Positions 27,037 through 38,625 of a stretch of 64,000 nt of DNA are shown here, piece after piece. Both the position numbers and the translations under genes were made by a program. The number at the start of each line of letters is the position of its first letter. Position 1 is the stretch's first letter. The notes beneath the pieces are model-generated. The model searched no databases and was not told where the DNA came from. It was given only the letters and a program-made list of their open reading frames with translations. This DNA comes from Gammaproteobacteria bacterium (lineage in GTDB: Bacteria > Pseudomonadota > Gammaproteobacteria > Ga0077554 > Ga007554): positions 124,001 through 188,000 of the forward strand of contig JAMPIW010000007.1 of assembly GCA_040183005.1 (NCBI GenBank), in the 5' to 3' direction.

Positions 27037-29214
27037 ATGAGGGTGATGCTGCGTTATCTGGCTACGGGTATTATTTTGTTTCTGTCAGGCTGCGGGGGGC
27101 AGACCTGGAATGATCCTTATCCGGCCGATGAGGCCAACAAGAATATTCTTTATTCCGCTTTTTCGGATAGGCCCAAGCACCTTGACCCCGCGCGCTCCTA
27201 CAGTTCCAACGAGGTTCAGTTTACGGCCCAGATCTATGAGCCTCCACTCCAATATCATTACCTCAAGCGCCCCTACACGCTGATTCCACTCGGTGCTACT
27301 GAAGTCCCACGCCCGGTTTTTTTGGATCGTGATGGGCGAGTATTGTCCAGTGCGTCGCAGGAGGTGGCGTATAGCGTTTACGAGATACATATCCGCCCGG
27401 GCGTGTATTATCAACCCCATCCTGCCTTTGCTCGTGACGCGAGCAAGCGATTTTTATATCACGACCTGGATGCGAAGAGTTTGGCGGGTATTAATACCTT
27501 GGCCGATTTTGCCAAAACAGGCAGCCGAGAACTGGTGGCTGAGGATTATGTGAATCAGATCAAACGCCTTGCCCATCCACGCCTGCATTCGCCGATTTTG
27601 GGGGCCATGAGCGAATACATCGTTGGCCTCAAGAGCTATGCGCAGCGGCTAGATAAAACCTACGAAAGCCTGGTGGCCGCTAAAGGTGATAAAGAGGCGT
27701 ATCTCGACCTTGGGCAGTTTGATTTTGAGGGTGTTCAGGTTGTTGACCGTTATACCTACCGCATCAAGGTGCAGGGGCAGTACCCGCAACTTTTATACTG
27801 GTTGGCCATGCCGTTTTTTGCGCCTGTCCCTGCGGAGGCCGATCGTTTCTATGCACAAGCGGGGTTGGTAGAAAAGAACATTACTCTTGATTGGTATCCG
27901 GTGGGAACCGGGCCTTACATGCTGACCGTGAATAACCCGAACCGGCAGATGGTGCTGGAACGCAATCCGAATTTTCATGGCGAGCGTTATCCGTCGGAGG
28001 GTGAGGCAGAGGACCAGGGATTCCTGAAGGACGCAGGCAAGCCGCTGCCTTTTATCGACAAGGTTGTATATAGCCTCGAAAAGGAAAGCATCCCTTATTG
28101 GAATAAATTCCTGCAAGGTTACTACGATGCCTCGGGGATCAGCTCGGACAGTTTCGATCAGGCGGTTCGTGTCGGTGGTCAGGGCGAGGTGGGCTTGACC
28201 GAGGATATGCAAGAGAAGGGTATCAAGCTAAGCACCTCGGTGGAGACATCGACGTTCTATATGGGGTTCAATATGCTCGATCCGGTGATAGGAGGGTATA
28301 GCGAGCGGGCACGCAAGCTGCGCCAGGCGGTTTCGATCGCCATCGATCATGAAGAATATATTTCCATCTTTACCAATGGTCGTGGTATCGCCGCTCAAGG
28401 TCCGGTCCCGCCCGGCATCTTCGGCTATCAGGAAGGTGCTGAAGGTATCAATCCCTATGTATATCGCTGGGCGAATGGCAAGCCTCAGCGCAAGTCTCTT
28501 AATGAGGCTCGCCGGTTGCTGACGGAGGCGGGGTATCCGGGCGGGAGGGATGAAAAAACAGGCAGACCCTTGTTGTTGTATCTGGATATCACAGCTTCAG
28601 GGCCAGATGACAAGGCGTTGCTGGACTGGTATCGCAAGCAGCTCAAGAAAATTGATATGCAGTTGATTATTCGAAACACCGATTACAACCGCTTTCAGGA
28701 AAAGATGCTGAAGGGCGATGCACAGTTGTTTACCTGGGGCTGGAATGCCGATTACCCTGACCCTGAAAATTTCCTGTTTCTGCTCTACGGGCCAAACAGC
28801 AAGGTGGGAAAAAACGGCGAGAACGCGGCTAATTACGATAGCCCGGAGTTCAACCGCCTCTTCGAACGCATGAAAAATATGGAAAACAGTCCGGAACGGC
28901 TCGCTATTATTAAAGAAATGGTGGAGATTGCGCGACGCGATGCGCCATGGCTATGGGGCTTTCATCCGAAGCGATTTACGCTCTATCATGGCTGGTATCA
29001 CAACGCCAAGCCTAACCTTATGGCTAATAACACACTCAAATATCTGAGAATAGATCCGCAATTGCGTGAGCAAAAACGTGCAGAATGGAATCATCCGGTA
29101 GTCTGGCCGTTTGTGGTTTTAATTCTGGTTTTAATTTTAGGTACTCTGCCGGCCATTGTGATATATGTGCGCCGCGAATATTCGGCACCTAAGCTGCCGC
29201 AACTCGATTTATGA
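27037..29214 (+). CDS. peptide ABC transporter substrate-binding lipoprotein (SBP family 5)
   Basis: The 725-residue protein captures the substrate for the downstream importer. It begins with a lipoprotein signal (lipobox LSGC) and has the family 5 architecture: SAFSDRPKHLDPARSYSSNE near the start, a VGTGPYML-type segment (about 290), and a final FTWGWNADYPDPENF block. After the binding domain comes a clear transmembrane segment (about 690-715, VVWPFVVLILVLILGTLPAIVIYV) with a positively charged tail. The protein therefore seems tethered at both ends. I chose the ATG at 27037 because longer starts would place the signal sequence internally. Substrate is unknown; oligopeptides or peptide-like compounds are likely. 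Confidence 0.88.
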   Translation: MRVMLRYLATGIILFLSGCGGQTWNDPYPADEANKNILYSAFSDRPKHLDPARSYSSNEVQFTAQIYEPPLQYHYLKRPYTLIPLGATEVPRPVFLDRDGRVLSSASQEVAYSVYEIHIRPGVYYQPHPAFARDASKRFLYHDLDAKSLAGINTLADFAKTGSRELVAEDYVNQIKRLAHPRLHSPILGAMSEYIVGLKSYAQRLDKTYESLVAAKGDKEAYLDLGQFDFEGVQVVDRYTYRIKVQGQYPQLLYWLAMPFFAPVPAEADRFYAQAGLVEKNITLDWYPVGTGPYMLTVNNPNRQMVLERNPNFHGERYPSEGEAEDQGFLKDAGKPLPFIDKVVYSLEKESIPYWNKFLQGYYDASGISSDSFDQAVRVGGQGEVGLTEDMQEKGIKLSTSVETSTFYMGFNMLDPVIGGYSERARKLRQAVSIAIDHEEYISIFTNGRGIAAQGPVPPGIFGYQEGAEGINPYVYRWANGKPQRKSLNEARRLLTEAGYPGGRDEKTGRPLLLYLDITASGPDDKALLDWYRKQLKKIDMQLIIRNTDYNRFQEKMLKGDAQLFTWGWNADYPDPENFLFLLYGPNSKVGKNGENAANYDSPEFNRLFERMKNMENSPERLAIIKEMVEIARRDAPWLWGFHPKRFTLYHGWYHNAKPNLMANNTLKYLRIDPQLREQKRAEWNHPVVWPFVVLILVLILGTLPAIVIYVRREYSAPKLPQLDL

Positions 29215-29238
29215 ATCCGATATGGTATTGCATCAGCC

Positions 29239-30216
29239 ATGATTAACTATATTATTCGCCGGTTTTTCTATGCGATACCGATTTTGATCGGGGTTAATCT
29301 GCTGACCTTTGCGCTATTTTTTGTGGTAAATACTCCTGATGATATGGCGCGCATGAACCTTGGCATGAAACGCGTCACGCCGGAAGCGATTGAGAAGTGG
29401 AAGCATGAGCGAGGGTATGATAAACCTCTTGTTTTCAATGGCAGCGCTGCAGGGTCTGAAAAATTCACTGATACCATTTTCTATGATAAATCCGTCAAAT
29501 TGTTTGTTTTTGAATTTGGCCAGTCGGACAGCGGACGTGATATTACCTACGACATCAAGCAACGCATGTGGCCAAGTCTTGTCGTGGCGCTACCGATCCT
29601 GTTGATTGGGCTTTTGACGAATATCACGTTTGCGCTGTTGGTGGCCTTTTTTCGTGCCACGTATATCGATTTCTGGGGGGTGGTGTTGTGCGTGACGCTG
29701 ATGTCTATCTCCAGTCTTTTCTATATCATCGGTGGTCAATATCTGGTGGGAAAATTGTGGCACCTTGTGCCAATCTCCGGATATGAAGAAGGTTTTGATG
29801 CGTTCAAGTTTGTGGTTTTGCCAGTTATGGTTGGCGTGGCCAGCGGCATTGGGTCGGGGATACGCTGGTATCGCACCATTTTTCTCGAAGAGATGGGCAA
29901 GGATTATGTGCGCACCGCGCGCGCCAAAGGGTTGTCCGAGTCGTTGGTGTTGTTCAGGCATGTACTGAAGAACGCCATGATTCCCATTCTTACCGGCGTA
30001 GTGGTGATTCTGCCACTTTTGTTTATGGGGAATCTGGTGCTGGAGTCGTTCTTTGGTGTCCCCGGGCTAGGCAGTTATACCATCGATGCCATCAATATGC
30101 AGGATTTTGCTATCGTGCGCAGCATGGTGTTTCTGGGCTCTATTTTATACATCCTCGGATTATTACTGACCGATATCTCATACACTCTCGTCGATCCGCG
30201 CGTAAAGCTGGCATAA
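29239..30216 (+). CDS. peptide ABC transporter permease (DppB/OppB family)
   Basis: The 325-residue inner-membrane protein starts with the family's first helix (IRRFFYAIPILIGVNLLTFALFFVV) and ends TDISYTLVDPRVKLA, the standard ending of DppB-like permeases. The EAA loop that contacts the ATPase is seen as YVRTARAKGLSESLVLFRHVLKNA. The loop after helix 1 carries a periplasmic segment (about 35-100) typical of the family. It lies 24 bp after the binding-protein gene in a four-gene operon. Confidence 0.93.
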   Translation: MINYIIRRFFYAIPILIGVNLLTFALFFVVNTPDDMARMNLGMKRVTPEAIEKWKHERGYDKPLVFNGSAAGSEKFTDTIFYDKSVKLFVFEFGQSDSGRDITYDIKQRMWPSLVVALPILLIGLLTNITFALLVAFFRATYIDFWGVVLCVTLMSISSLFYIIGGQYLVGKLWHLVPISGYEEGFDAFKFVVLPVMVGVASGIGSGIRWYRTIFLEEMGKDYVRTARAKGLSESLVLFRHVLKNAMIPILTGVVVILPLLFMGNLVLESFFGVPGLGSYTIDAINMQDFAIVRSMVFLGSILYILGLLLTDISYTLVDPRVKLA

Positions 30217-30225
30217 AAAGTGTTG

Positions 30226-31746
30226 ATGACAACAAAAAAGATCATAGGCAGCGTGGCACTGGTGCTTGTCGCGGCATCCTTGCTGCTTGTTTTTTCAGTA
30301 TCGTTTTTGCCCGTCAAGTTTGTCGTGTTATGGACGGATGCGTTGATCTTTATTTTATGTGCGATGTGTATGGGATTCGCCGCCTATGCCAGTCAACATG
30401 AACACTTGCGCGCGCCGTGGCGTGAAGTTGCACGTGATAGCGTAGGTGTGATCGCGATCGTCTTCCTCAGCGCTTATCTTGTCATCGGGCTGCTGGATTC
30501 CGTTCATTTTAGAATGCCGCTGCCGGATGTTAAGCAATCTACTGAACAGCAGTATTCGAATGATGTATTGAGCGCTCTGGACTGGATGGCTACGCCTGTA
30601 CGTGAAGGTGTTGAAAAGAGCTATTCAGCGCCGTTCGCCGCCCACCTTTATGTCAAGGAGACGGTGGATCTTCCCGATGGCAGCAAGGTGCGTCTCTATC
30701 CACGTCTTCAGCATGGTGGCTCACATCTGAAGAATCCTGAACAAGAGCGTTCTGGCGACATTCTGGGCATATCATTGCTAGCAGTTTTTGAGGGCATGGT
30801 GGTATGGGCTGTTTTTGCCGCGCTATTGTTATTGTGGCTCGCACGGCGGCACCAGAGCTCAGTATCGGAAATGTTTGGGCTGGTTATGCGCGGACGCACC
30901 GAGATTCCGTGGCATGTGATTTTATTAACCACTGCCATTTTGATTCTGCTGGCGATGTTGGTGGTGAATCTGTCAGGGAAATATCATATCTTCGGCACTG
31001 ACAAGGTTGGGCAGGATACTTTCTATCAAACGCTAAAGAGTATCCGCACCGGACTGGTGATCGGCACACTCACTACCTTGGTCATGCTGCCGTTTGCCAT
31101 TCTTGCTGGAATCGCCGCAGGCTATTTTCGCGGGTTGGCGGACGATGTCATTCAATATGTCTATACCACACTGAGTTCGATACCCGGCGTATTGTTGATC
31201 GCGGCGGCCATTCTGATGTTGCAGGTCTATATGGCAACACATCCGGAATTATTTGAAACAGCTGCGGCACGCGCTGACCTGCGCCTGCTGTTTCTTTGCA
31301 TCATTCTGGGCGTCACGAGCTGGACTGGGTTATGCCGATTGCTGCGCGGTGAGGCCATGAAGCTGCGCGAGATGGATTATATCCAGGCGGCTGTGGCGTT
31401 TGGAGTGGGTCATTTCAAGATCATAGGCCGCCATATACTGCCGAATGTCATGCACATCGTGCTGATCTCGATAGTACTGGATTTCAGCGCCCTGGTGCTG
31501 GCGGAGGCGGTGTTGTCCTATGTCGGTGTTGGTGTCGATCCGACCATGAACAGTTGGGGGAATATGATTAACAGTGCGCGCATGGAGATGGCGCGCGAAC
31601 CGATAGTCTGGTGGCCATTGCTCGCCGCGTTTATATTCATGTTTGTCCTGGTGCTATCGGCCAATCTCTTCGCTGATGTAGTACGGGACGCCTTTGATCC
31701 ACGCTTGCGCAGAAGTGGGCTGCTAAGAATGACTCTTTCAAAATGA
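30226..31746 (+). CDS. peptide ABC transporter permease (DppC family) with extended N-terminus
   Basis: The protein has about 506 residues, much longer than the usual 300 of DppC-type permeases. The conserved permease core occupies the C-terminal half: FGTDKVGQDTFYQTLKSIRTGLVIG, an EAA loop MDYIQAAVAFGVGHFKIIGRHILPN, and an ending FADVVRDAFDPRLR. The extra N-terminal part has three hydrophobic segments, a periplasmic stretch (about 90-170) and one further transmembrane helix. The start is uncertain: a GTG at 30220 is equally possible. It overlaps the ATPase gene by 4 bp. Confidence 0.9.
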   Translation: MTTKKIIGSVALVLVAASLLLVFSVSFLPVKFVVLWTDALIFILCAMCMGFAAYASQHEHLRAPWREVARDSVGVIAIVFLSAYLVIGLLDSVHFRMPLPDVKQSTEQQYSNDVLSALDWMATPVREGVEKSYSAPFAAHLYVKETVDLPDGSKVRLYPRLQHGGSHLKNPEQERSGDILGISLLAVFEGMVVWAVFAALLLLWLARRHQSSVSEMFGLVMRGRTEIPWHVILLTTAILILLAMLVVNLSGKYHIFGTDKVGQDTFYQTLKSIRTGLVIGTLTTLVMLPFAILAGIAAGYFRGLADDVIQYVYTTLSSIPGVLLIAAAILMLQVYMATHPELFETAAARADLRLLFLCIILGVTSWTGLCRLLRGEAMKLREMDYIQAAVAFGVGHFKIIGRHILPNVMHIVLISIVLDFSALVLAEAVLSYVGVGVDPTMNSWGNMINSARMEMAREPIVWWPLLAAFIFMFVLVLSANLFADVVRDAFDPRLRRSGLLRMTLSK

Positions 31747-33773
31747 CCGATACTTTATTGCAGGTAGATAATCTAAAAACCTGGTTTGGCAGCGGCGCGG
31801 GAGCAGTACGTGCCGTGGATGGTGTCAGCTTTGAGATCAAGCGCGGTGAAACTTTTGCATTGCTGGGAGAATCCGGTTGCGGCAAATCGGTGACTTCGTT
31901 GTCGATCATGCGTTTGCTATCCCAGCCTGCGGGGCAGGTTGTCGGGGGGCGAGCCTTATTGGAAGGCCAGGACTTGCTGCGGCTGCCCGAGATCAAAATG
32001 CGTGATGTGCGCGGTGGACGTATCGCCATGATCTTTCAGGAACCGATGACATCGTTGAACCCGGTGCTCACGGTTGGGGAACAGATCTGCGAAAGCCTGC
32101 GCCGTCATCGTGGCCTGAAGGGTGAAAAGGCGCAGGCGGCATTGCTCGAATTACTCGATGCCGTCGGTATTCCCGATCCCCGCCAGCGCGCACAGGAATA
32201 TCCTCATCAGCTCTCCGGCGGTATGAAACAACGCATCATGATTTCCATTGCCCTGGCCGGTGAGCCGGAGCTGTTGATCGCCGATGAACCGACCACTGCG
32301 CTGGATGTGACGATACAGGCACAGATCCTGGAACTGCTGCGCACCCTGCAGAAGGAGCGAGGCATGTCGATCATGCTGATTACCCACGATCTGGGTGTGG
32401 TGGCGGAGATTGCCGATCGTGTTGCGGTGATGTATGCCGGGCAGATCGTGGAGCAGGCCAGTGTGCGAGAGTTCTTTAATGCGCCACAGCATCCTTATAG
32501 CCGCAAATTGTTCGACTCCTTGCCGGATATAAACAAGCGCAACAGCAGGCTCGCTATTATTGCGGGTTCAGTACCCAATTTGGGGCAGGAGTTCAAAGGT
32601 TGCCGCTTTGCTGATCGTTGCGAGTTTGCCTGGCAGACCTGCCGGGATATTGAACCTGTGTGGCAGATGTCCGATGAAGGGCGCGGCATTCGTTGCCATC
32701 TGTATGATGCTCAGTTGCTATCCGGGCGCCCGGTGAGCCAGGCGGCGCCGGTAGCGGTTGAGGAAGAAGTTGTTCCAGAGAAAATAAATCAGCAAAAATC
32801 GCTTTTAGAGATCAATGATCTGAAAGTTCACTACCCCATACACAAGGGCTTGTTCAAGCGACGCGTGGGGCAAGTGCATGCCGTGGATGGCATATCGTTT
32901 AATATTGAAACAGGACGCACGCTGGCCCTGGTAGGTGAGTCGGGCTGCGGCAAGACCACGGCGGGTAAGGCTATATTGCAGCTTATACGCCCGACCGCCG
33001 GCACCGTATATTTTCAGGGAACCAAGCTGAACGACCTGCGTGGTGAAAGTCTGCGTAAACGGCGTGCGGATTTCCAAATTATTTTCCAAGATCCTTATTC
33101 CTCGATGAATCCGCGCATGCGCGTGGCGGACATCATAGAGGAGGGGATGACGGCCCTTGGTGTTGAGGCATCGCGGCAGTCTCGTCAGGCGCGGGTCGAC
33201 GAATTGTTGACACAGGTTGGGCTATCACCGTCCATAAAATACCGTTATCCCCATGAGTTCTCAGGTGGGCAGCGGCAGCGTATCTGCATTGCCAGGGCGT
33301 TGGCGGTGAATCCCAAGCTGATAGTGTGCGACGAACCTACCAGTGCGCTGGATGTTTCAGTGCAGGCGCAGATCCTGAATCTGCTCAAACGCCTGCAAGA
33401 TGAGCTCGGCCTGTCTTATCTTTTTATCACCCACAATCTGTCGGTGGTGGCGTATCTCGCGCACGAAGTGGCGGTGATGTATCTTGGTCGTATCGTGGAG
33501 CGTGGCACGGTTGAGGAGGTATTGCAGAACCCACGCCATCCTTATACGCAGGCCTTGCTGGCAGCGGTTCCCGTGCCTGATCCTGACAGTCGCCGTGAAA
33601 TCTCGCCGCTGAAGGGCGATATGCCATCGCCCATCCATCCCCCTGCCGGTTGTCATTTCCACCCGCGCTGTCCCCATGCCATGCCGATATGCAACGATAT
33701 CTATCCTGGGGAAACAGTATTGAGTGACAAGCATCGCGTGCATTGCCATCTTTATCAGGATTCTGCGCGCTGA
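31743..33773 (+). CDS. fused double ABC ATPase of peptide importer (DppD-DppF type)
   Basis: The 676-residue protein contains two complete ABC ATPase domains, so one chain supplies both nucleotide sites. The first has Walker A GESGCGKS, signature LSGGMKQR and Walker [13 protein letters not shown]. The second has Walker [14 protein letters not shown], signature FSGGQRQR and Walker [13 protein letters not shown]. Each half ends with an oligopeptide-type C-terminal region holding a cysteine cluster ([14 protein letters not shown] and [14 protein letters not shown]). Similar fusions are YejF and GsiA in E. coli. Its ATGA overlap with the permease shows translational coupling. Confidence 0.95.
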   Translation: MTDTLLQVDNLKTWFGSGAGAVRAVDGVSFEIKRGETFALLGESGCGKSVTSLSIMRLLSQPAGQVVGGRALLEGQDLLRLPEIKMRDVRGGRIAMIFQEPMTSLNPVLTVGEQICESLRRHRGLKGEKAQAALLELLDAVGIPDPRQRAQEYPHQLSGGMKQRIMISIALAGEPELLIADEPTTALDVTIQAQILELLRTLQKERGMSIMLITHDLGVVAEIADRVAVMYAGQIVEQASVREFFNAPQHPYSRKLFDSLPDINKRNSRLAIIAGSVPNLGQEFKGCRFADRCEFAWQTCRDIEPVWQMSDEGRGIRCHLYDAQLLSGRPVSQAAPVAVEEEVVPEKINQQKSLLEINDLKVHYPIHKGLFKRRVGQVHAVDGISFNIETGRTLALVGESGCGKTTAGKAILQLIRPTAGTVYFQGTKLNDLRGESLRKRRADFQIIFQDPYSSMNPRMRVADIIEEGMTALGVEASRQSRQARVDELLTQVGLSPSIKYRYPHEFSGGQRQRICIARALAVNPKLIVCDEPTSALDVSVQAQILNLLKRLQDELGLSYLFITHNLSVVAYLAHEVAVMYLGRIVERGTVEEVLQNPRHPYTQALLAAVPVPDPDSRREISPLKGDMPSPIHPPAGCHFHPRCPHAMPICNDIYPGETVLSDKHRVHCHLYQDSAR

Positions 33774-33936
33774 GTGCATAGAGATGGAAGCTAGAATGAG
33801 GCTATTTCACAACCGGCTTCACGTAACTATGTTTTACCGGATCCCAATGCCGTCATGGATCAAAGGTGGTGTGTTCATGCGCATAGCGCACGCTACCTTG
33901 CTCTTCCAACTGCTGTTTCCAGGATGATATTTCATC

Positions 33937-36153
<2,217 letters not shown>

Positions 36154-36169
36154 GTTTAAGGAGTGAAAA

Positions 36170-36379
36170 ATGGAAACCGTAATACTAAATGTGCAGGGTA
36201 TGTCGTGCGGCGGCTGCGTAAATAGCATTAAAAACATGCTGCAACCGATTAATGGCGTAATCAGTGTGGATGTCTCTCTGGAAAATGCACAGGCCACTAT
36301 CCAGTATGATGCCGGTAAGGCCAGCGTGGAAATGTTCAAGAATGCTATCGAAGATGCTGGCTATGACGTTGCATCTTAA
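36170..36379 (+). CDS. copZ: CopZ-like copper chaperone (HMA domain)
   Basis: This 69-residue single-domain protein has the metal-binding motif GMSCGGC near its start and ends with the family pattern AIEDAGYDV. It most likely delivers Cu(I) to the adjacent ATPase. A good ribosome-binding site (AAGGAG) precedes the start. The gene ends 3 bp before the convergent ackA stop. Confidence 0.9.
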   Translation: METVILNVQGMSCGGCVNSIKNMLQPINGVISVDVSLENAQATIQYDAGKASVEMFKNAIEDAGYDVAS

Positions 36380-36382
36380 TAG

Positions 36383-37576
36383 TTACAAATGTTGTGCCAG
36401 ACATTCCTTGGTGTCGCGCGCTATCAATAACTCTTCATCTGCTGGAATGACATAAACCGCCACTTGCGATGTGTTGGCTGAAATGCAGGCTTCCGAGGTG
36501 CCCGTTACCGCCGCATTGGTGGCCTTGTCCATCACCAGTCCGCACCATTCCATGCCGGTACAGATGCGTTCCCGGATGAGCGGTGCGTGTTCGCCGATGC
36601 CGCCACTAAAGACGATGGCGTCGGCGCCGCCCAGTACCGCCAGATAGGCGCCGAGGTATTTACGCGCGCGGTGGCAGAAGGCGTCAATCGCAAGTTTTGC
36701 GCCGCTGTGGCCTTGTGCCTCCAGCCTTAACAATTCGCGCATGTCGGCGCTGGTGTCGGACATGCCCAGCAGTCCCGCGCGTTGATTCAGCCCTACACGT
36801 AGTTGTTCGATACTTAGCCGTTCAGCGAGATACAACAGAGCGCCAGGATCAATATCGCCACAGCGTGTAGCCATGATCAGCCCCTCCAGCGGCGTGAAAC
36901 CCATGCTGGTTTCCACTGCCGTTCCGCCACGGATTGCCGCAACGGAACAGCCTTGGCCGAGTTGCACGGTAATCACACGGCTGGTTTTGGCGTCTGTTGT
37001 GCTTATCTCGTGATACCGTTGGTAAAGATAGCGATGCGCGATGCCATGAAAGCCATAGCGCTTGATGCCATAGTCATGTGTCCATTTATACGGAAGGGCA
37101 TAACAGCTCACATGGTCCGGTAGGGCATGAAAAAATGCAGTATCAAACACCGCGACCATCGGGATATCCGGTGACAAAGATGTCTGGCAGGCGCGGATGA
37201 CTTGCACGGCAAGGGGATTGTGTAGGGGTGCCAGAGAATTTAATGATTCGATCTCCGTTACGACGCTTTCGCTAACGCACACCGGAGCACTAAAGATATC
37301 TCCGCCATGCACTACGCGATGACCTATGGCTGTCAGAGTATGCAGAAGTGTTTTATCTTTCAGCCAGTTCAATATCCAGCGGGTGCCATCGTGGTGATTG
37401 CGGATGGCTGCGCAAGCGTCGCCGGGCCTGCCATCGATAACCCATGTGCAGCGCGCCTGCTCACCAAATGCGCTGATCATCCCGCGTGCCAGTGCCTTTA
37501 ACTCGCCCGATGCTGCTGTTTCAAAAAATTGAAATTTGAGTGACGAGCTACCGCTGTTGAAAACCAGGATGGACAT
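36383..37576 (-). CDS. ackA: acetate kinase
   Basis: AckA interconverts acetyl phosphate and acetate with ATP. The 397-residue protein has the N-terminal VFNSGSSSLKFQ motif, GHRVVHGG, the catalytic region VFDTAFFHALPD, and the FSGGIGEHAP motif. I chose the ATG at 37576 because MSILVFNSGSSS matches the family start; a longer frame adds 26 non-conserved residues and would cross a hairpin repeat. No pta gene is adjacent, which is less usual. It could work with Pta encoded elsewhere or with xylulose-5-phosphate phosphoketolase. It is convergent with the copper genes. Confidence 0.94.
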   Translation of the reverse strand: MSILVFNSGSSSLKFQFFETAASGELKALARGMISAFGEQARCTWVIDGRPGDACAAIRNHHDGTRWILNWLKDKTLLHTLTAIGHRVVHGGDIFSAPVCVSESVVTEIESLNSLAPLHNPLAVQVIRACQTSLSPDIPMVAVFDTAFFHALPDHVSCYALPYKWTHDYGIKRYGFHGIAHRYLYQRYHEISTTDAKTSRVITVQLGQGCSVAAIRGGTAVETSMGFTPLEGLIMATRCGDIDPGALLYLAERLSIEQLRVGLNQRAGLLGMSDTSADMRELLRLEAQGHSGAKLAIDAFCHRARKYLGAYLAVLGGADAIVFSGGIGEHAPLIRERICTGMEWCGLVMDKATNAAVTGTSEACISANTSQVAVYVIPADEELLIARDTKECLAQHL

Positions 37577-37637
37577 GGATGATCCTAAAAATGGCAGTTG
37601 ACTGCTTTTTTTGGGGCGGCTAGCAAGATGTTTTAAA

Positions 37638-37656
37638 GGGTGCGTGGGACGCACCC
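37638..37656. repeat. GGTGCGT/ACGCACC hairpin repeat, copy 2 (short)
   Basis: The hairpin GGGTGCGTGGGACGCACCC lies between ackA and the GGDEF gene. TTTTAAA precedes it and CTACAAAA follows. A GGAATAA stretch 34 bp further on recalls the flank of the longer copies, so this seems a diverged or truncated member. Confidence 0.7.
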
Positions 37657-37696
37657 TACAAAACCGTTGTCGTTTTTAACGAAAATTTGGAATAAC

Positions 37697-38503
37697 TTAT
37701 AGCGATTGGTAGGCGCGGTGCAACAGTTTGTTCGTGTCGTCACCTTTGATCCAGCCCGCCACCCCGCAGCGTGCTTCCAGGCTGATGGATCGCCCATCGG
37801 CCCCGGTTATTTGTAGTTCCGCGAGGCGTAGCTGGAGTTTTTTGGTCAGCTCGACGGCAGCGGCCTCCGCTGTTTCCGGCAAAATGAGCAGAAACTCGTC
37901 GGTGTCCATGCGCCCGATCATATCAACCCAGCGCATCTGATCCTTGAGAAATTGACTGACAGCCATCATGGCACGGTCGGCGCTGGAATCCCCGTGGATA
38001 GCGTCAAGCTGTGCGAGGTTGGCGATTTTCAACACGATCACTGCGAGGGGATTTTCGTAGCGCCGGCTGCGTGAAATTTGCGGTTCAAGGCTCTGCAGAA
38101 GGGCACGGCGATTCGGCAGGGACGTGAGAGGGTCATTGAGGGTGTAGAGCGCCAATTCTTCCGTCAACCGTTCTTGTGCCTGTTGTTGCGAGGTGATGTC
38201 CGCGTAAAAAAGAACGTCGCCCAATCCGTCGCCCAGCGATTGCCGCCAGCATTTCAGCCAGCATTCTGGCTGCGAGCCTGTCGCCGGAAGGTGCATGACC
38301 TCCTGGGGGTCGAACAGGCATTTTTTGGCATTTTGTGACAGGCTTGATGAGGTACGGGATAGCTGATCTTCCTGGATGCCCAGAAGGCTCTGGAGCGTTT
38401 TATTGATGGATAACACTTGCCCTTTATTATCCAGAACCAAAACGCCAAGAGGGGCATTCTCAAGGATAGCCAGCGCAGTGGCTGATTCAAGGCGCTTTAT
38501 CAT
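37697..38503 (-). CDS. PAS-GGDEF protein with degenerate active site
   Basis: The 268-residue soluble protein has an N-terminal PAS-like sensor (about 8-110) and a GGDEF domain (about 120-268, with the conserved DPLTSLPNRR at 124-133). The active-site GGDEF is DTDEF at 200-204. The usual first metal-binding Asp region reads VLKIANLAQLD, so that Asp is also lost. Diguanylate cyclase activity is therefore unlikely. The inhibitory-site motif RxxD is intact as RWVD at 191-194, with the proper five-residue spacing, so it may bind c-di-GMP as a receptor. The start at 38503 is preferred for its GGAG site. It is divergent from adenylate cyclase. Confidence 0.85.
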   Translation of the reverse strand: MIKRLESATALAILENAPLGVLVLDNKGQVLSINKTLQSLLGIQEDQLSRTSSSLSQNAKKCLFDPQEVMHLPATGSQPECWLKCWRQSLGDGLGDVLFYADITSQQQAQERLTEELALYTLNDPLTSLPNRRALLQSLEPQISRSRRYENPLAVIVLKIANLAQLDAIHGDSSADRAMMAVSQFLKDQMRWVDMIGRMDTDEFLLILPETAEAAAVELTKKLQLRLAELQITGADGRSISLEARCGVAGWIKGDDTNKLLHRAYQSL

Positions 38504-38625
38504 AGTTAAATTCTCCATGGTTGTTCATTCCCATACAGCCAGGCCAACGAGACGTGTCTGTAAAGTGTGTATATCGGACGTTTATGGTAAAGCTTTAGTA
38601 ACCCGATGGGTATCGGCGGAATATT

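Noticed and set aside
37577-37654. N-terminal extension of acetate kinase
   Set aside because: The extra 26 residues are not part of the family and overlap the hairpin repeat; the internal ATG fits the conserved start.
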